Shown: positions 30,121 to 39,662 of the stretch, piece by piece
How the letters are laid out: each line of letters starts with the position of its first letter
Position numbering within the stretch: the first letter of the stretch is position 1
Virus record (IMG/VR): IMGVR_UViG_3300025704_000010
Coordinates: 37,018-101,017 of that record
Reading direction: 5' to 3' (one strand)
Source of the DNA: a virus
Length of the DNA: 64,000 nt
Made by a program: the position numbers and the translations under genes
Notes under the pieces: model-generated
Database searches by the model: none
What the model saw: the letters and a program-made list of their open reading frames with translations, nothing else
What the model was told of the DNA's origin: nothing

Positions 30121-30999
30121 ATGGGATACACAAAACCAAAAGAAGTTACTAGAGCATATCTAGAAAATGAACCTTTACCAGTACACGGTAAATCTTATAC
30201 AGTTATATCACACAAAGAAGTGATAGATAACGCAAAGAATCTACTTAAAACAAGTGGATTCTCTATAATTAATGAAGTATATAGATCTAATATGAATGCT
30301 AATGTAGCACAGGGGATCTATTATTTAAGGCCAACAAACCCGGATGATACTGCAATGCAGGAAGAAGAGCTGGGTATGATGTTTGCCTGGACAAACTCTT
30401 ATGACAAGAGTACTAGATTTCAATGTAGTGTTGGTGCATATGTAAAAGTATGTGGTAACGGCATGGTTGCAGGTGATATGATGAATTATAATAGAAAACA
30501 TACTGGTACAGCCAATATGGATACTAAGATTCATATGTCAGACCAAATAAAGAATGCTGAGAAGTATTATAAAAGGTTGATTGCTGATAAAGAATATCTT
30601 AAATCTATAAATATTACTTGTAAAGAACAGTCAGAGCTAGTAGGAAGATTGTTTATTGATGAGGATCTTCTTGACACACAGCAAACATCTATGATTAAGA
30701 AAGAGATGGACAAACCATCTTTTGATTATGGTCAGAGTAATTACAGTGCATGGGCCTTTTATAATCATGTAACGCATGCATTAAAGAAAGCACACCCACG
30801 GGACTGGTTAAATGATCAACAGAACTTTCATGATTTTATTACAGTGGAATTGATTAACAAGAATTTGTATAATGGTGTAGAGTTAAATACAGATCCACAG
30901 TTAATAGATATAACAATGGAAGACGCAGTTGATATAGTCATTGATGAAGATATCACAAGCAAGAGACTGATTCATGAAATGTATATGGGTAGATTATGA
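30121..30999 (+). CDS. DUF932-like protein
   Basis: 292 residues with VHGKSYTVISHKEVIDNAKN at the start and a central block FAWTNSYDKSTRFQCSVGAY then VKVCGNGMVAGDM, which matches the N-S-Y-D-x-S-x-R and C-x-N-G-M pattern of DUF932 phage proteins. These are abundant in phages and plasmids, next to recombination or anti-restriction genes, with unknown function. It has its own host-type promoter. Its stop overlaps the start of a membrane peptide. Confidence 0.78.
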   Translation: MGYTKPKEVTRAYLENEPLPVHGKSYTVISHKEVIDNAKNLLKTSGFSIINEVYRSNMNANVAQGIYYLRPTNPDDTAMQEEELGMMFAWTNSYDKSTRFQCSVGAYVKVCGNGMVAGDMMNYNRKHTGTANMDTKIHMSDQIKNAEKYYKRLIADKEYLKSINITCKEQSELVGRLFIDEDLLDTQQTSMIKKEMDKPSFDYGQSNYSAWAFYNHVTHALKKAHPRDWLNDQQNFHDFITVELINKNLYNGVELNTDPQLIDITMEDAVDIVIDEDITSKRLIHEMYMGRL

Positions 31000-31079
31000 G
31001 TCCTTGGCAAACAGTAACTATTATAATACTTACCATAGCCATTGGATATTTAATCTTTAATAAAAAATTGGGTGAATAA
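30996..31079 (+). CDS. 27-residue membrane peptide
   Basis: Starts in the ATGA overlap of the DUF932-like stop: MSPWQTVTIIILTIAIGYLI followed by FNKKLGE. One hydrophobic helix and a charged tail. Coupled translation makes it likely to be real. Role unknown. Confidence 0.55.
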   Translation: MSPWQTVTIIILTIAIGYLIFNKKLGE

Positions 31080-31084
31080 ATAAG

Positions 31085-31162
31085 GGAGGCAAAACCAACC
31101 GTACAAAGAGGCGTATGCCAATTAATAATTATTAAATGTTTTTAACCTTTGTATGGGCCTCC
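31085..31162 (+). ncRNA. structured RNA element, leader or small RNA
   Basis: GGAGGC (31085-31090) pairs with GCCTCC (31157-31162), and CCGTACAAAG (31099-31108) pairs with CTTTGTATGG (31147-31156); the 3' strand is continuous and the 5' strand has an 8-base bulge, giving 16 bp. The interior has a GGC/GCC hairpin (31110-31119) and a 14-base perfect palindrome (31122-31135). The element ends 15 bases before the ATG at 31178 and follows a membrane peptide stop by 5 bases. Confidence 0.65.
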
Positions 31163-31177
31163 TCACCTATTTAATAT

Positions 31178-31399
31178 ATGAATTGGAAAGATACTTTGAT
31201 GACAGAAGCAGAACAAAGAGCAAACAGCATATATGAAAGGCTGGGCCCTATTGATGGGCATATACATATCCTACAGTTGCAGTACTTCTGTGAAAACATG
31301 AAACATGATTTGCTCATAGATTATTGGGGTGAAGTTATGGTTATATTCATAACTATAAAGAGTTCTAGTAGTGAAGATATAAGAGATTGGTTAGCATGA
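31178..31399 (+). CDS. small hypothetical protein
   Basis: 73 residues starting right after the structured element. Helical and acidic at the N-terminus (EAEQRANSIYERLGPI), beta-like in the second half (LLIDYWGEVMVIFITIKSSS). Overlaps the next start by 4 bases. Unknown. Confidence 0.62.
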   Translation: MNWKDTLMTEAEQRANSIYERLGPIDGHIHILQLQYFCENMKHDLLIDYWGEVMVIFITIKSSSSEDIRDWLA

Positions 31400-31587
31400 A
31401 AAAGTTTTTAGAATTTGCATTAATATGGTATAGTCAGCAAATGGCAATACCGTTTTGGATCGTTGGACATATACATCTAAGCGTAAATGTTTATAAAGAT
31501 ATGCATGAAATTATAGCAAGTCTAGGGTTGAACATGCTCGTCCTAATTGGATTTATACTTGATTACCGTAAAAATAAAGATAAATGA
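31396..31587 (+). CDS. small membrane protein
   Basis: 63 residues from the ATG at 31396 (a TTG at 31387 is less likely). N-terminal amphipathic helix with FLEFALIWYSQQMAIPFWIV and a second hydrophobic helix IIASLGLNMLVLIGFILD, ending in a basic tail. Two-pass membrane protein; unknown role. Overlaps the next gene by 4 bases. Confidence 0.62.
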   Translation: MKKFLEFALIWYSQQMAIPFWIVGHIHLSVNVYKDMHEIIASLGLNMLVLIGFILDYRKNKDK

Positions 31588-31868
31588 AAGCAGAAGAAAG
31601 AAAAGAAAGACCAGTCTTTACTGGCGTATTAAAATATTTTCCTAAAGCTATTATGGAAATAGCTCGTGTATCATTACAAGGGAACAAACAGCATCATCCT
31701 GATAAACCATTACATTGGGATCGTAATAAGTCTACTGATGACTATGATGCATTAGCTAGGCATCTGATTGATGCAGGTACTATAGATGATGATGGCATCC
31801 GTCATACTGCAAAAGTAGCATGGCGTGCTCTTGCGTGTTTAGAAAAAGAACTAGAAAATGAAAGATGA
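31584..31868 (+). CDS. dATP/dGTP diphosphohydrolase-like protein (DUF5664 type)
   Basis: 94 residues. The pattern LKYFPKAIMEIARVSLQGN, then LHWDRNKSTDDYDALARHL, then GIRHTAKVAWRALACLEKEL is what I recall for DUF5664 phage proteins, described as nucleotide diphosphohydrolase N-terminal domains, all-alpha with Glu/His/Asp metal-binding residues. It may shape the dNTP pool for phage replication. It is the last rightward gene; the next gene is convergent. Confidence 0.75.
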   Translation: MKAEERKERPVFTGVLKYFPKAIMEIARVSLQGNKQHHPDKPLHWDRNKSTDDYDALARHLIDAGTIDDDGIRHTAKVAWRALACLEKELENER

Positions 31869-31889
31869 TTTAGTAATAATCTGGCCTTC

Positions 31890-32072
31890 TTAGTCTTTAC
31901 TCTCAAAGTTACCTGATAATATACCGTACATATTACTTGTACTAGTTGGACCACCAGTTGCAAAACCTCCGTTACCTGTTGACTTATCAACTACTACTGA
32001 GCCACCAGCCTTTACTTTAGGGCTGTGTGGGCTCATTGGGTTAGTTGCTTTATTTGTTATTTGCTTTGACAT
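31890..32072 (-). CDS. small hypothetical protein
   Basis: 60 residues, low complexity, rich in Ser, Gly, Thr and Pro (NPMSPHSPKVKAGGSVVVDK, GGFATGGPTSTSNMYG), no membrane segment. It overlaps the next upstream small gene by 23 bases. A flexible minor virion part is possible. Unknown. Confidence 0.5.
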   Translation of the reverse strand: MSKQITNKATNPMSPHSPKVKAGGSVVVDKSTGNGGFATGGPTSTSNMYGILSGNFESKD

Positions 32073-32274
32073 ATTCTATTAATTTTTGATTTAACCATTC
32101 GTAATCAGGATGTTTCTTTGTTGCCATTAATCTAAAAGAAATCTCATCAGCTAATTTTTCAGCTGATACAAGATCATCTATTGTTATATGATCTTTAAAA
32201 TCTCTATTTCTATTATACTGATCTACAACCCAGTCCAGTCCTTTATCATTATATGGAAGATTTCTTATTATCAT
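32050..32274 (-). CDS. small hypothetical protein
   Basis: 74 residues, helical: MIIRNLPYNDKGLDWVVDQY, HITIDDLVSAEKLADEISFR, and WLNQKLIEYVKANNK. Its start codon overlaps the stop of the large fibre gene. Fibre-associated chaperone is a guess from position; unknown. Confidence 0.62.
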   Translation of the reverse strand: MIIRNLPYNDKGLDWVVDQYNRNRDFKDHITIDDLVSAEKLADEISFRLMATKKHPDYEWLNQKLIEYVKANNK

Positions 32275-35200
32275 TATAGTATTAATCCGTGATCTAATAA
32301 TGCTGCTTTAAAAGTATTAAAATAATATTGACCTGTGTTAGCAGCACTGTTACTTACTACACCAGGATAGGTACCGTTACCACCATTATTATGTGTAAAT
32401 CCTACAGCTGTAGTTGGATAACTTCTTATTGCTTGGTTTCCACCTGCTGCGTAAGTATTATATAAGGTATTTAGAGATGTATTAGGAGTTATATAAGCAC
32501 TTGCAGGTATTGCAGCAAAAACATTTTGGGGGTCAGAGCTAGGAATAGGAGTGTTAAGTCCCACAGTAAATGCACCATCATAACCCCATATAGATGTCAA
32601 TGCTGGCCCACCATTAGGTTCCATATTCATACAAATACCTCTTAAAGTTACAGAGTTAGCTGTATTATTAAATGTAGCAACAACTTCCCCTGCATCTGCC
32701 GTAACGTCATTATTTACACTTACATTTCTATCAGTCCAAGATACTCCAGTTGTAGGGAAATATTTATTATTACCAACAGAAGACTCATCATAAATTGCAA
32801 ATATAAAAATTTGAGTGGCATCAAAGAACCAATCTGCATTTGCTAAAGAAGTATCTGCAACTGGTCCTACATCTAAAGCACCATTAAGTGCTTGACCTAC
32901 ACCTCTGTTTGCTAAACCACTTATAGGGCGTTCAGTTGCATCAAAACTCATAATCACGTGTGAAGAATAACCGTCTTCACCATTTGTTGCTGGATTATGA
33001 GGTACACCAGCTGCTGTTTCTTGAGCATATGTTTGACCTGTAGCATAAAAGTCTTGGAATGTATATCTAAAATTATTTATATCACTATAATCAGCAGCTA
33101 TCATTGCAGGAGTTAACTCAAATAACAACTCTGAAGAGTTAGATACATTATGAATTACAGGGTTTCCATTGATATCTTCTAATGTCATTTCCCCTTTTAT
33201 GATATCAAAGTTTGTAGCTGCAACAAATGTTCCTGCCGGAATTTGACCTGGGGCTGAAGGATTTGTTACACTCATCCCTGCTCTTACACACCACCATGAA
33301 GCATTTCCATCTGTACTAGAAGCATTCCAACCAGTAGGAGAATTTTCTATAACGTCAACTCTTCTTAGACCACCTCTTCTGTTACACATTTGAAGAGTAC
33401 TTGTTCCTGCACCTGTTCCTGCAGGGATGTTTGGGGAAGAAGTTGTATCATTTGCTTGAGCATATACTTTTGATAAACTTGAATTCTGTGCTATCTTATT
33501 AACAATCCCATCCATTGAACCTGAAACATCAAACCAAAAGTTAAAGAATGTATCCTTATCTGGAACAAGACCTGCTATATTACAAATTTGACCTGAAGAG
33601 TTAGCAGGAGTATCAGGATCTGTTACTGTCAACGCCAATGTAAATACGCCACCTGTTGCAGGGTAAGTTCCTGTTATAGTACCAGTACAGTCATTATTAT
33701 ATGTATTAGTTAACCATGTAGCTGGATTACCAGTAGCATTATCTGTTAAAGTAAAACTTACACTGAGTTGATTACATGCGTGATCTGGATCACTTACTGT
33801 ATAATTATATGTATAAACATCTCCTGCCAAAAGATTACTTGTATCAGGGCATGAGCTAGTCCATATAGGTGGTTCAGCTACCGCATTAACAATAATTGTT
33901 ACAGTAATAGGGTCTGTTATACAATATCCATCAGTGGCTGTATAAGTAAATTGATCTGTACCAAAATAATTATTAGCTGGAGTATATGTATATTGACCAG
34001 TAACTGTATTGAAATTTAATGTACCATTACTAACATTAGTTTGTAATGCATAAGTAAGACCATACCCTCCATATCCATCATCAACAACTACAGTTTGACT
34101 TGATATAGCTACATTTTCATCTGTTGTAAGTGTTTGGTTTGTTCCTACAGGACATTCATTAGATGAATAAAGTTTACAACAAGCATCCCAAAATAAAATA
34201 TTATTTGCTTGACCGGGTGCTTGGTAGTTTATATATTTAAATTTAAGTGTCTCACCAAATAACAGTGTATCTGTATCTTTATATCCATTCATACCATTAG
34301 CACCTGTTAACCATGATACTTGATTGTCCCATAGTTCACCTGGAACTCCCCAACCATCTGGAAATCTAATAGCATCTTGTGATAAAAGAGCACCACTCTT
34401 TACATTCTTTGCAATTACATGACCTTCTTGACCATCTGTTAAAGTTGTCATACCACCTATACGCATATATGGTACAGTTGTATCATCAAGAGGTACATAT
34501 GCATTAAGATATGTTTGTGTCCAGTCATTGACTTCACTCATAACAAGTGTATCAAATCCTACAGGAGGAACAATTGTAGCTACATCTCTAAACTTAACTT
34601 CATTAGAAGCACCTGTATCTCTTACTAATACTTCTGTAAGAGTATCATCCTGTACTACTTCATCTAAAAATACTTTTTTTACTTGTTGTAGTTGACCATC
34701 ATTAGTGATTTTAGTAGCAGGAGTACCAGAGTTTCCATCCTGAATAAGTAATGAACAACCTAATGTTTGAGCATCTGGTGTCCATAATGGAATTCTATAT
34801 ACATCACAAACTTCACCTACAATTGCAGCAGGATTATTTTGCCATGCAAAAGTAGTTCCATCAGAAATAAGTATTTGATCAGCTGTTCCTATAGGTAGTT
34901 CTACCTTATAGTTAGTAGGATCTCCTTGCCATAGTGAACCATATGTTAATGCTTCAACCACATCATCATCTTGCCACTTTACTCTACCATCTGCTAAACC
35001 TACAAGCACTTTGTTTAATCCACCTAATACTCCAAGTGAATCATATACAGGCCCTTCTAGTTTAAGATTAGAGTTTATTCTTGTTGTTTGAGCTGGAGTA
35101 CCTGCTGGTACATCAGTTCCATGTACTACATCTACATTAGCTGTAAATGTTGTACCATCCATTGTTAAATTAGCATCATCTTCTAGTACTCCTCCTGGTC

Positions 35201-35603
35201 CTACAATAACAACACGGTCTTCTGTTAATGTTGGGGTTGTTATAGTACCTTGTACATATAAGTTACCTGCAATATTAATAGTATCACCTAATGCATTTTG
35301 TGTTATGATAGAATCCATTAATGTATCCCATGCACATGAACCTTCTGGTGTTGTATATACAGGAACAACTCCTAAATTACCTGATCCAGGTTGTGTTCTT
35401 GTTAAGTTTTCAGTAGCTTGACATACAAGATCACCCCACTTAACTACAAATGGTTCCATCTTAGGGTTATAAGCCGCACCTGTATTCAGGGAACTGTTCT
35501 GATAAAGCTTACCAAACTCAAAATGATCTCTCATTTTGTCTAGCTTTATCTTCTTTTTATTTCTTTTTAGTAGCCCTAAGACCTCTTGTATATAAACACT
35601 CAT
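32274..35603 (-). CDS. tail fibre / receptor-binding protein with Ig-like repeats and a vWA-type MIDAS
   Basis: 1,109 residues. Residues 5-20 (IQEVLGLLKRNKKKIK) share a docking pattern with the two other fibre proteins. The middle carries Ig/cadherin-like folds: TLTTDENVAISSQTVVVDD and PANNYFGTDQFTYTATDG, then VTIIVNAVAEPPIWTS, then TYNYTVSDPDHACN with PATWLTNTYNNDCTGTITG and FTLALTVTDPD, a putative-Ig pair. Then FFNFWFDVSGSMDGIVNKI gives a D-x-S-x-S MIDAS motif, a von Willebrand A start. The rest is a Gly/Asn/Ser-rich beta domain ending in FKAALLDHGLIL. Surface-exposed adhesion to the host is the likely job. Known for the folds, inferred for the role. Confidence 0.78.
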   Translation of the reverse strand: MSVYIQEVLGLLKRNKKKIKLDKMRDHFEFGKLYQNSSLNTGAAYNPKMEPFVVKWGDLVCQATENLTRTQPGSGNLGVVPVYTTPEGSCAWDTLMDSIITQNALGDTINIAGNLYVQGTITTPTLTEDRVVIVGPGGVLEDDANLTMDGTTFTANVDVVHGTDVPAGTPAQTTRINSNLKLEGPVYDSLGVLGGLNKVLVGLADGRVKWQDDDVVEALTYGSLWQGDPTNYKVELPIGTADQILISDGTTFAWQNNPAAIVGEVCDVYRIPLWTPDAQTLGCSLLIQDGNSGTPATKITNDGQLQQVKKVFLDEVVQDDTLTEVLVRDTGASNEVKFRDVATIVPPVGFDTLVMSEVNDWTQTYLNAYVPLDDTTVPYMRIGGMTTLTDGQEGHVIAKNVKSGALLSQDAIRFPDGWGVPGELWDNQVSWLTGANGMNGYKDTDTLLFGETLKFKYINYQAPGQANNILFWDACCKLYSSNECPVGTNQTLTTDENVAISSQTVVVDDGYGGYGLTYALQTNVSNGTLNFNTVTGQYTYTPANNYFGTDQFTYTATDGYCITDPITVTIIVNAVAEPPIWTSSCPDTSNLLAGDVYTYNYTVSDPDHACNQLSVSFTLTDNATGNPATWLTNTYNNDCTGTITGTYPATGGVFTLALTVTDPDTPANSSGQICNIAGLVPDKDTFFNFWFDVSGSMDGIVNKIAQNSSLSKVYAQANDTTSSPNIPAGTGAGTSTLQMCNRRGGLRRVDVIENSPTGWNASSTDGNASWWCVRAGMSVTNPSAPGQIPAGTFVAATNFDIIKGEMTLEDINGNPVIHNVSNSSELLFELTPAMIAADYSDINNFRYTFQDFYATGQTYAQETAAGVPHNPATNGEDGYSSHVIMSFDATERPISGLANRGVGQALNGALDVGPVADTSLANADWFFDATQIFIFAIYDESSVGNNKYFPTTGVSWTDRNVSVNNDVTADAGEVVATFNNTANSVTLRGICMNMEPNGGPALTSIWGYDGAFTVGLNTPIPSSDPQNVFAAIPASAYITPNTSLNTLYNTYAAGGNQAIRSYPTTAVGFTHNNGGNGTYPGVVSNSAANTGQYYFNTFKAALLDHGLIL

Positions 35604-35623
35604 TTCTTTTTATTTTAGTTTTA

Positions 35624-38600
35624 TTATATAGTATTTAATCCAACATCATAAATTACAACGTTAACTAAAGTAGCAGCTGGTACACCTGGATTAGTAATAT
35701 TATTTGATCCAATTATACAACTAGTTGTAGTCTTTAATCTACAATATGTATGAAAAGCAGTAGTTGAACTTTCAGTTGTTAAACATACTAAATAATTTGT
35801 TCCTGTTAATGGAGTTGTCCAACTTAAAGTAGATGATGCTGTACCATTACTAGTTACTGTTAATGTACCTATTCCTGATCTGCCTGAATTTGTAAATATG
35901 CTTGCACCAGTATCAAAAGAACACCATGCTGCTGCCTGAGCAAAAGTACTTCTAGATACCATTCTATCTAGTAAATCAGCAATTACTAATTCTTTTACTT
36001 CATCAATTCCTAAACCTCCTGAGTCTACATCATTATATATTATTGTATCTTTCTCAAGATCTACATTTTCTTTAATGCCATTTGCAGCACAGTTAATTAC
36101 GTTTGTTGCTAAAGGTCCATATTCTACACTTAATGTACTACCATTCTTATTAATTCCGCAACCTGCAATAATACCTGCATTACTTGGCTCAGACCAAGCA
36201 CCTGTTGCATCTAAATAAAACTTCTGATTTCCTGGATCAGAACCATATGATGGTACATGTCCTACATTAGTTCCTCCAGTAAATACATTTGATGTAATGG
36301 TTAAAGTATTACTATTAATAGATGCATCTAAAGGAGTACCTGAACTTGATCCTAATAGTAAGTTAACAGCAGTAACTCCACCACCAGTACCAGCAGAAGC
36401 AGAAGTAATATGCCCCATAGTATCTACAGTAATGTTGGCATTAACATAAGTTCCTGCTACAACACCTGATGTATCATGTGTAAATACAACTTCATCTGTA
36501 GCTTGTGCAAAAGTGCTAATAGGAGCTGTCCCTGTTAGGTTTAACGTATCTCCATTTGTTATAACCTGATCTGTACCACCATCAGCTTGTACTGTCCATG
36601 ATGTCATACCACCTCCACCAGTTCCGTTAGCTGCTAGAGTGATTTGACCTTGAGCATTTACTGTAATGTCTGCATTAGTATAAGATCCAGCAGTTACACC
36701 AGTGCTATCTAAACTTATATCTACTGTATTAATAACCGGAGCTGAGCCTGCAGTAGTAGCATCAGTTGTAATACCTGTTCCTCCTTGAATATTTAATTCA
36801 AAATCTGTTGGAGAAGCAAGACCACTACCTGTAACTAAATTATCTCCTCTTGTCCAGAAACCTGCATAGTATCCTGGCATCAAATAAAACTGTTGCTTAT
36901 AAAGTTGATCACCCCCGTTAGTATCACTAAACATAAAGTAATCTAAACTAGCAATACCCGCAAGAGTAGGTCTAGCCATAATTAGATTGTCAGCACCTAC
37001 TGTATCAACACCTATAGTGACAGTGTCTGTTGCACTAACATCAACTGTTAAACCTGCTCCAGTTATACCTGTTGCTGCAGAAAAAGTTACAGTATTGGCA
37101 TCTAGAATTTCTTCAGTCGTAACACCATCTGTTATAAAGAAGCTTGACATTGATCCACCTCCTCCTGTGCCATTTACTGCTGCTGTTATTCTACCTTGTG
37201 CATCTACGGTTATATCTGCATTGGTATATGAGCCTGCAGTAACTGCTGTGTTGTCTAAGTCTAATGTTAAAACATTAGTTCCACTAGTTGATGAGGTAAG
37301 TGCAACACCACCTTGTATAAGAGCAGTATCACCATTACCAATATTTTTAGCAGTTCCTAAATCACCAGTTAAATCCCAACCTGATGAACCAATATTAACA
37401 ATGTCAGCTATTGTAGTATTAAATACAACAGGTGTAGCACCTGATCCTTCTGACCAGTTCATTAATGATGTTGCTTCTGGGACTTTAATGTTGTTTAAAT
37501 ATATATAGTTATCTGTTCCTGAGTAATCTAGTCCTATCGTATTAGTTGTATTGTCAACTGTAATACCAGGGTCATTTGTATAAATTGTATCTGGTATTGT
37601 AACAACTATATTATCTGAAGTTGGTTCTGTTAATGTAACACCTGCTCCTACAAAATCAATTGATTGAACTGCAGTTGTTAATGATGTACCATTGTCTAGT
37701 ATACTAACTGCTCCTGAAGCATATTGAGGAACGTTTAAAGTATTACCAACTAAAGTAGCAGCACCACTAGTTCCTGTTGTAGTTAATGTTAGATTGGTTG
37801 GTATTGAGCTTAATAAAGCTAAATTACCTGCACCGTTTACATATTGTGTAGCATCACCCGCCCATGTAAAACCTAGAGCAGGAGTACTTGTTGGATTTGC
37901 AACTAATACATCTAAAGCATCTCCTGCTGTTGTAGATGAAACACTTGTTACTGATCCTATATTACCATCAATTCTAAAATTACTTCCAACATCTGTTAAT
38001 ACTATACCAGTACCGGCTATTACTGATACTATATCTGATGTACCATCTGAACCATTTAATGTAATATCTACATCAGATAAATTCTGTGTAGAAGATAAAT
38101 TATATGTTGTGTTATTATCTGCCGGGATAGGTGCCCAAGTATTATCACCTCTTAAATATTTAGTTGAATCAGGAGTACCTGTAGCAGATAACTCTGCTGT
38201 TATAGTTCCTGCTGAAGTTATTGTTCCACCTGATACATCTACAAATACACCATTAGATGTAGCTACTGATGTAACTGTTCCTGTAAATTGATCAGTTGAA
38301 TTAATTGTAACTATACCTTGTCCATTTATTGGAGTAATATTTATGTTTGTTCCTGCTATAATTTGCTGAACACCAGAAGCATTATCCGGTAGATCAGAAA
38401 CTCTAACTTTCTTTATATTATTATCTGATGCATCACTAAACCATAAGTAATCATTATCTGTAATTACTTCTGTAGGTGCAACTATAATTGCATTATCTAC
38501 ACCCGCATAGTCTATATTGACTATTGGATCTGCTGCTGTTCCTGTCAAGTTAATACCAACACCACCAGTTACACTTTCTACAAGACCAAGATTAGTTATA

Positions 38601-39652
38601 TATTCATATACATCGTCTCCTGTTACTAACCAAGTATTATTATCACCAACTGCTCCTGTAATAGTGTTTACAGTTGGGTCTTCTGCTGTTCCCCCAATAG
38701 ATATTGTATCTGGAGTATCAGTACCTACACTAGTAACGCCTGTTATAGTAGGCATTGTTACATTCTTAGTATTAACATCTGTAATATGACCTGTTGCATC
38801 TGATACTATAGTATCTATAACAGAAAACTGAACACCAGGCCCAGGAGTTACAGAAGAAGTAGTATTTGTTCTTGTAGTAGCATCATGGCTTATAGTTACT
38901 GTTCCTAATGTATCATCTGCTGTTGATAGTTTAGTACCACCAGCAATAGTTGCTGTATTTCCATCTTGGATTACTGATGTTGTACCATTATCAGCAGATA
39001 AAATCCATGAAGACATTGAGCCAGTACCATTTGTTGTCCACTCTAATCCTCCACCAGCAGATACAGTAAGAACTTGGCCAACATTTCCTGTACCATTAGT
39101 TGCTTCTAACTTAGCTACGGCATTTGCCATATCTAAGTATCTTACTCTTAATTTTTTAGTATCAGCCAAAGCATAAAGATCTACTCCATCATAAGTAATA
39201 TCACTATTACCAAGAGAACATGTTCCTCCATCCCACATTGGAACTACATTAGCAGTATTATTACCTGTACATTCTACATACGTTCCTGATGTAACACTAA
39301 GTTCTACATCAGATCCATTACTTACAACGGTTATTCCTGTTTTTCCAACAAGACTTACTGTATCTACAGTACCATCTGAACCAGTCAGGTTAAGATTAGT
39401 TTTACCAGCTAGATCCACATTTGCAAAATCATAAGTGGTATTTCCTGCACCATTGATTGCTGTAGCTAGATCAAATATAGAGATTAACTCTTGATCTAAC
39501 TTAGGCAGATACGCCATAACATTTAAAGAACTATCTTGTTTAGTAGATAGAACTAAGTAATCCTCCTTACCATCTGTATTTACATCATATGGTTTTGGTG
39601 CATATTTTTTCTTGGAAAATAATCCAATTACATCTTGTAATAATGAGCCCAT
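35624..39652 (-). CDS. large repetitive tail fibre protein
   Basis: 1,342 residues, Gly/Thr/Ser/Asn/Val/Asp-rich beta protein. The N-terminus has the docking motif LQDVIGLFSKKKYAPK. The body is built from repeats: units containing SYTNADITVDAQGRITAA followed by NGTGGGG and a new strand set occur at least three times (coding DNA around 36388-36476, 36622-36711 and 37171-37260); TTTGTSGAATL-x(5)-LNVPQY and SSW-x(7)-GTT are other recurrent blocks. The C-terminal quarter (VYLTTESSTTAFHTYCRLKT-like region near the end) is non-repetitive and probably the receptor-binding tip. Repeat variation is a usual way to change host range. Confidence 0.8.
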   Translation of the reverse strand: MGSLLQDVIGLFSKKKYAPKPYDVNTDGKEDYLVLSTKQDSSLNVMAYLPKLDQELISIFDLATAINGAGNTTYDFANVDLAGKTNLNLTGSDGTVDTVSLVGKTGITVVSNGSDVELSVTSGTYVECTGNNTANVVPMWDGGTCSLGNSDITYDGVDLYALADTKKLRVRYLDMANAVAKLEATNGTGNVGQVLTVSAGGGLEWTTNGTGSMSSWILSADNGTTSVIQDGNTATIAGGTKLSTADDTLGTVTISHDATTRTNTTSSVTPGPGVQFSVIDTIVSDATGHITDVNTKNVTMPTITGVTSVGTDTPDTISIGGTAEDPTVNTITGAVGDNNTWLVTGDDVYEYITNLGLVESVTGGVGINLTGTAADPIVNIDYAGVDNAIIVAPTEVITDNDYLWFSDASDNNIKKVRVSDLPDNASGVQQIIAGTNINITPINGQGIVTINSTDQFTGTVTSVATSNGVFVDVSGGTITSAGTITAELSATGTPDSTKYLRGDNTWAPIPADNNTTYNLSSTQNLSDVDITLNGSDGTSDIVSVIAGTGIVLTDVGSNFRIDGNIGSVTSVSSTTAGDALDVLVANPTSTPALGFTWAGDATQYVNGAGNLALLSSIPTNLTLTTTGTSGAATLVGNTLNVPQYASGAVSILDNGTSLTTAVQSIDFVGAGVTLTEPTSDNIVVTIPDTIYTNDPGITVDNTTNTIGLDYSGTDNYIYLNNIKVPEATSLMNWSEGSGATPVVFNTTIADIVNIGSSGWDLTGDLGTAKNIGNGDTALIQGGVALTSSTSGTNVLTLDLDNTAVTAGSYTNADITVDAQGRITAAVNGTGGGGSMSSFFITDGVTTEEILDANTVTFSAATGITGAGLTVDVSATDTVTIGVDTVGADNLIMARPTLAGIASLDYFMFSDTNGGDQLYKQQFYLMPGYYAGFWTRGDNLVTGSGLASPTDFELNIQGGTGITTDATTAGSAPVINTVDISLDSTGVTAGSYTNADITVNAQGQITLAANGTGGGGMTSWTVQADGGTDQVITNGDTLNLTGTAPISTFAQATDEVVFTHDTSGVVAGTYVNANITVDTMGHITSASAGTGGGVTAVNLLLGSSSGTPLDASINSNTLTITSNVFTGGTNVGHVPSYGSDPGNQKFYLDATGAWSEPSNAGIIAGCGINKNGSTLSVEYGPLATNVINCAANGIKENVDLEKDTIIYNDVDSGGLGIDEVKELVIADLLDRMVSRSTFAQAAAWCSFDTGASIFTNSGRSGIGTLTVTSNGTASSTLSWTTPLTGTNYLVCLTTESSTTAFHTYCRLKTTTSCIIGSNNITNPGVPAATLVNVVIYDVGLNTI
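36388..37260 (-). repeat. repeat units within the large fibre gene
   Basis: Three degenerate DNA copies of one coding block lie at about 36388-36476, 36622-36711 and 37171-37260. Each encodes an AGSYTNADITV-type strand set followed by a glycine-rich linker. Codons have diverged, so the amplification is old, but homologous exchange between copies remains possible. Confidence 0.6.
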
Positions 39653-39662
39653 TGTTTTCTAT

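Noticed and set aside
31869-31889. Bidirectional terminator between the convergent genes at 31868 and 31890
   Set aside because: The 21-base gap has no foldable stem with a T-run on either strand.
36987-38789. Plus-strand frames of 90-173 residues inside the large fibre gene
   Set aside because: They mirror the Thr/Val/Gly-rich fibre coding strand, giving artificial Pro/Val/Ser-rich products without starts or leaders.
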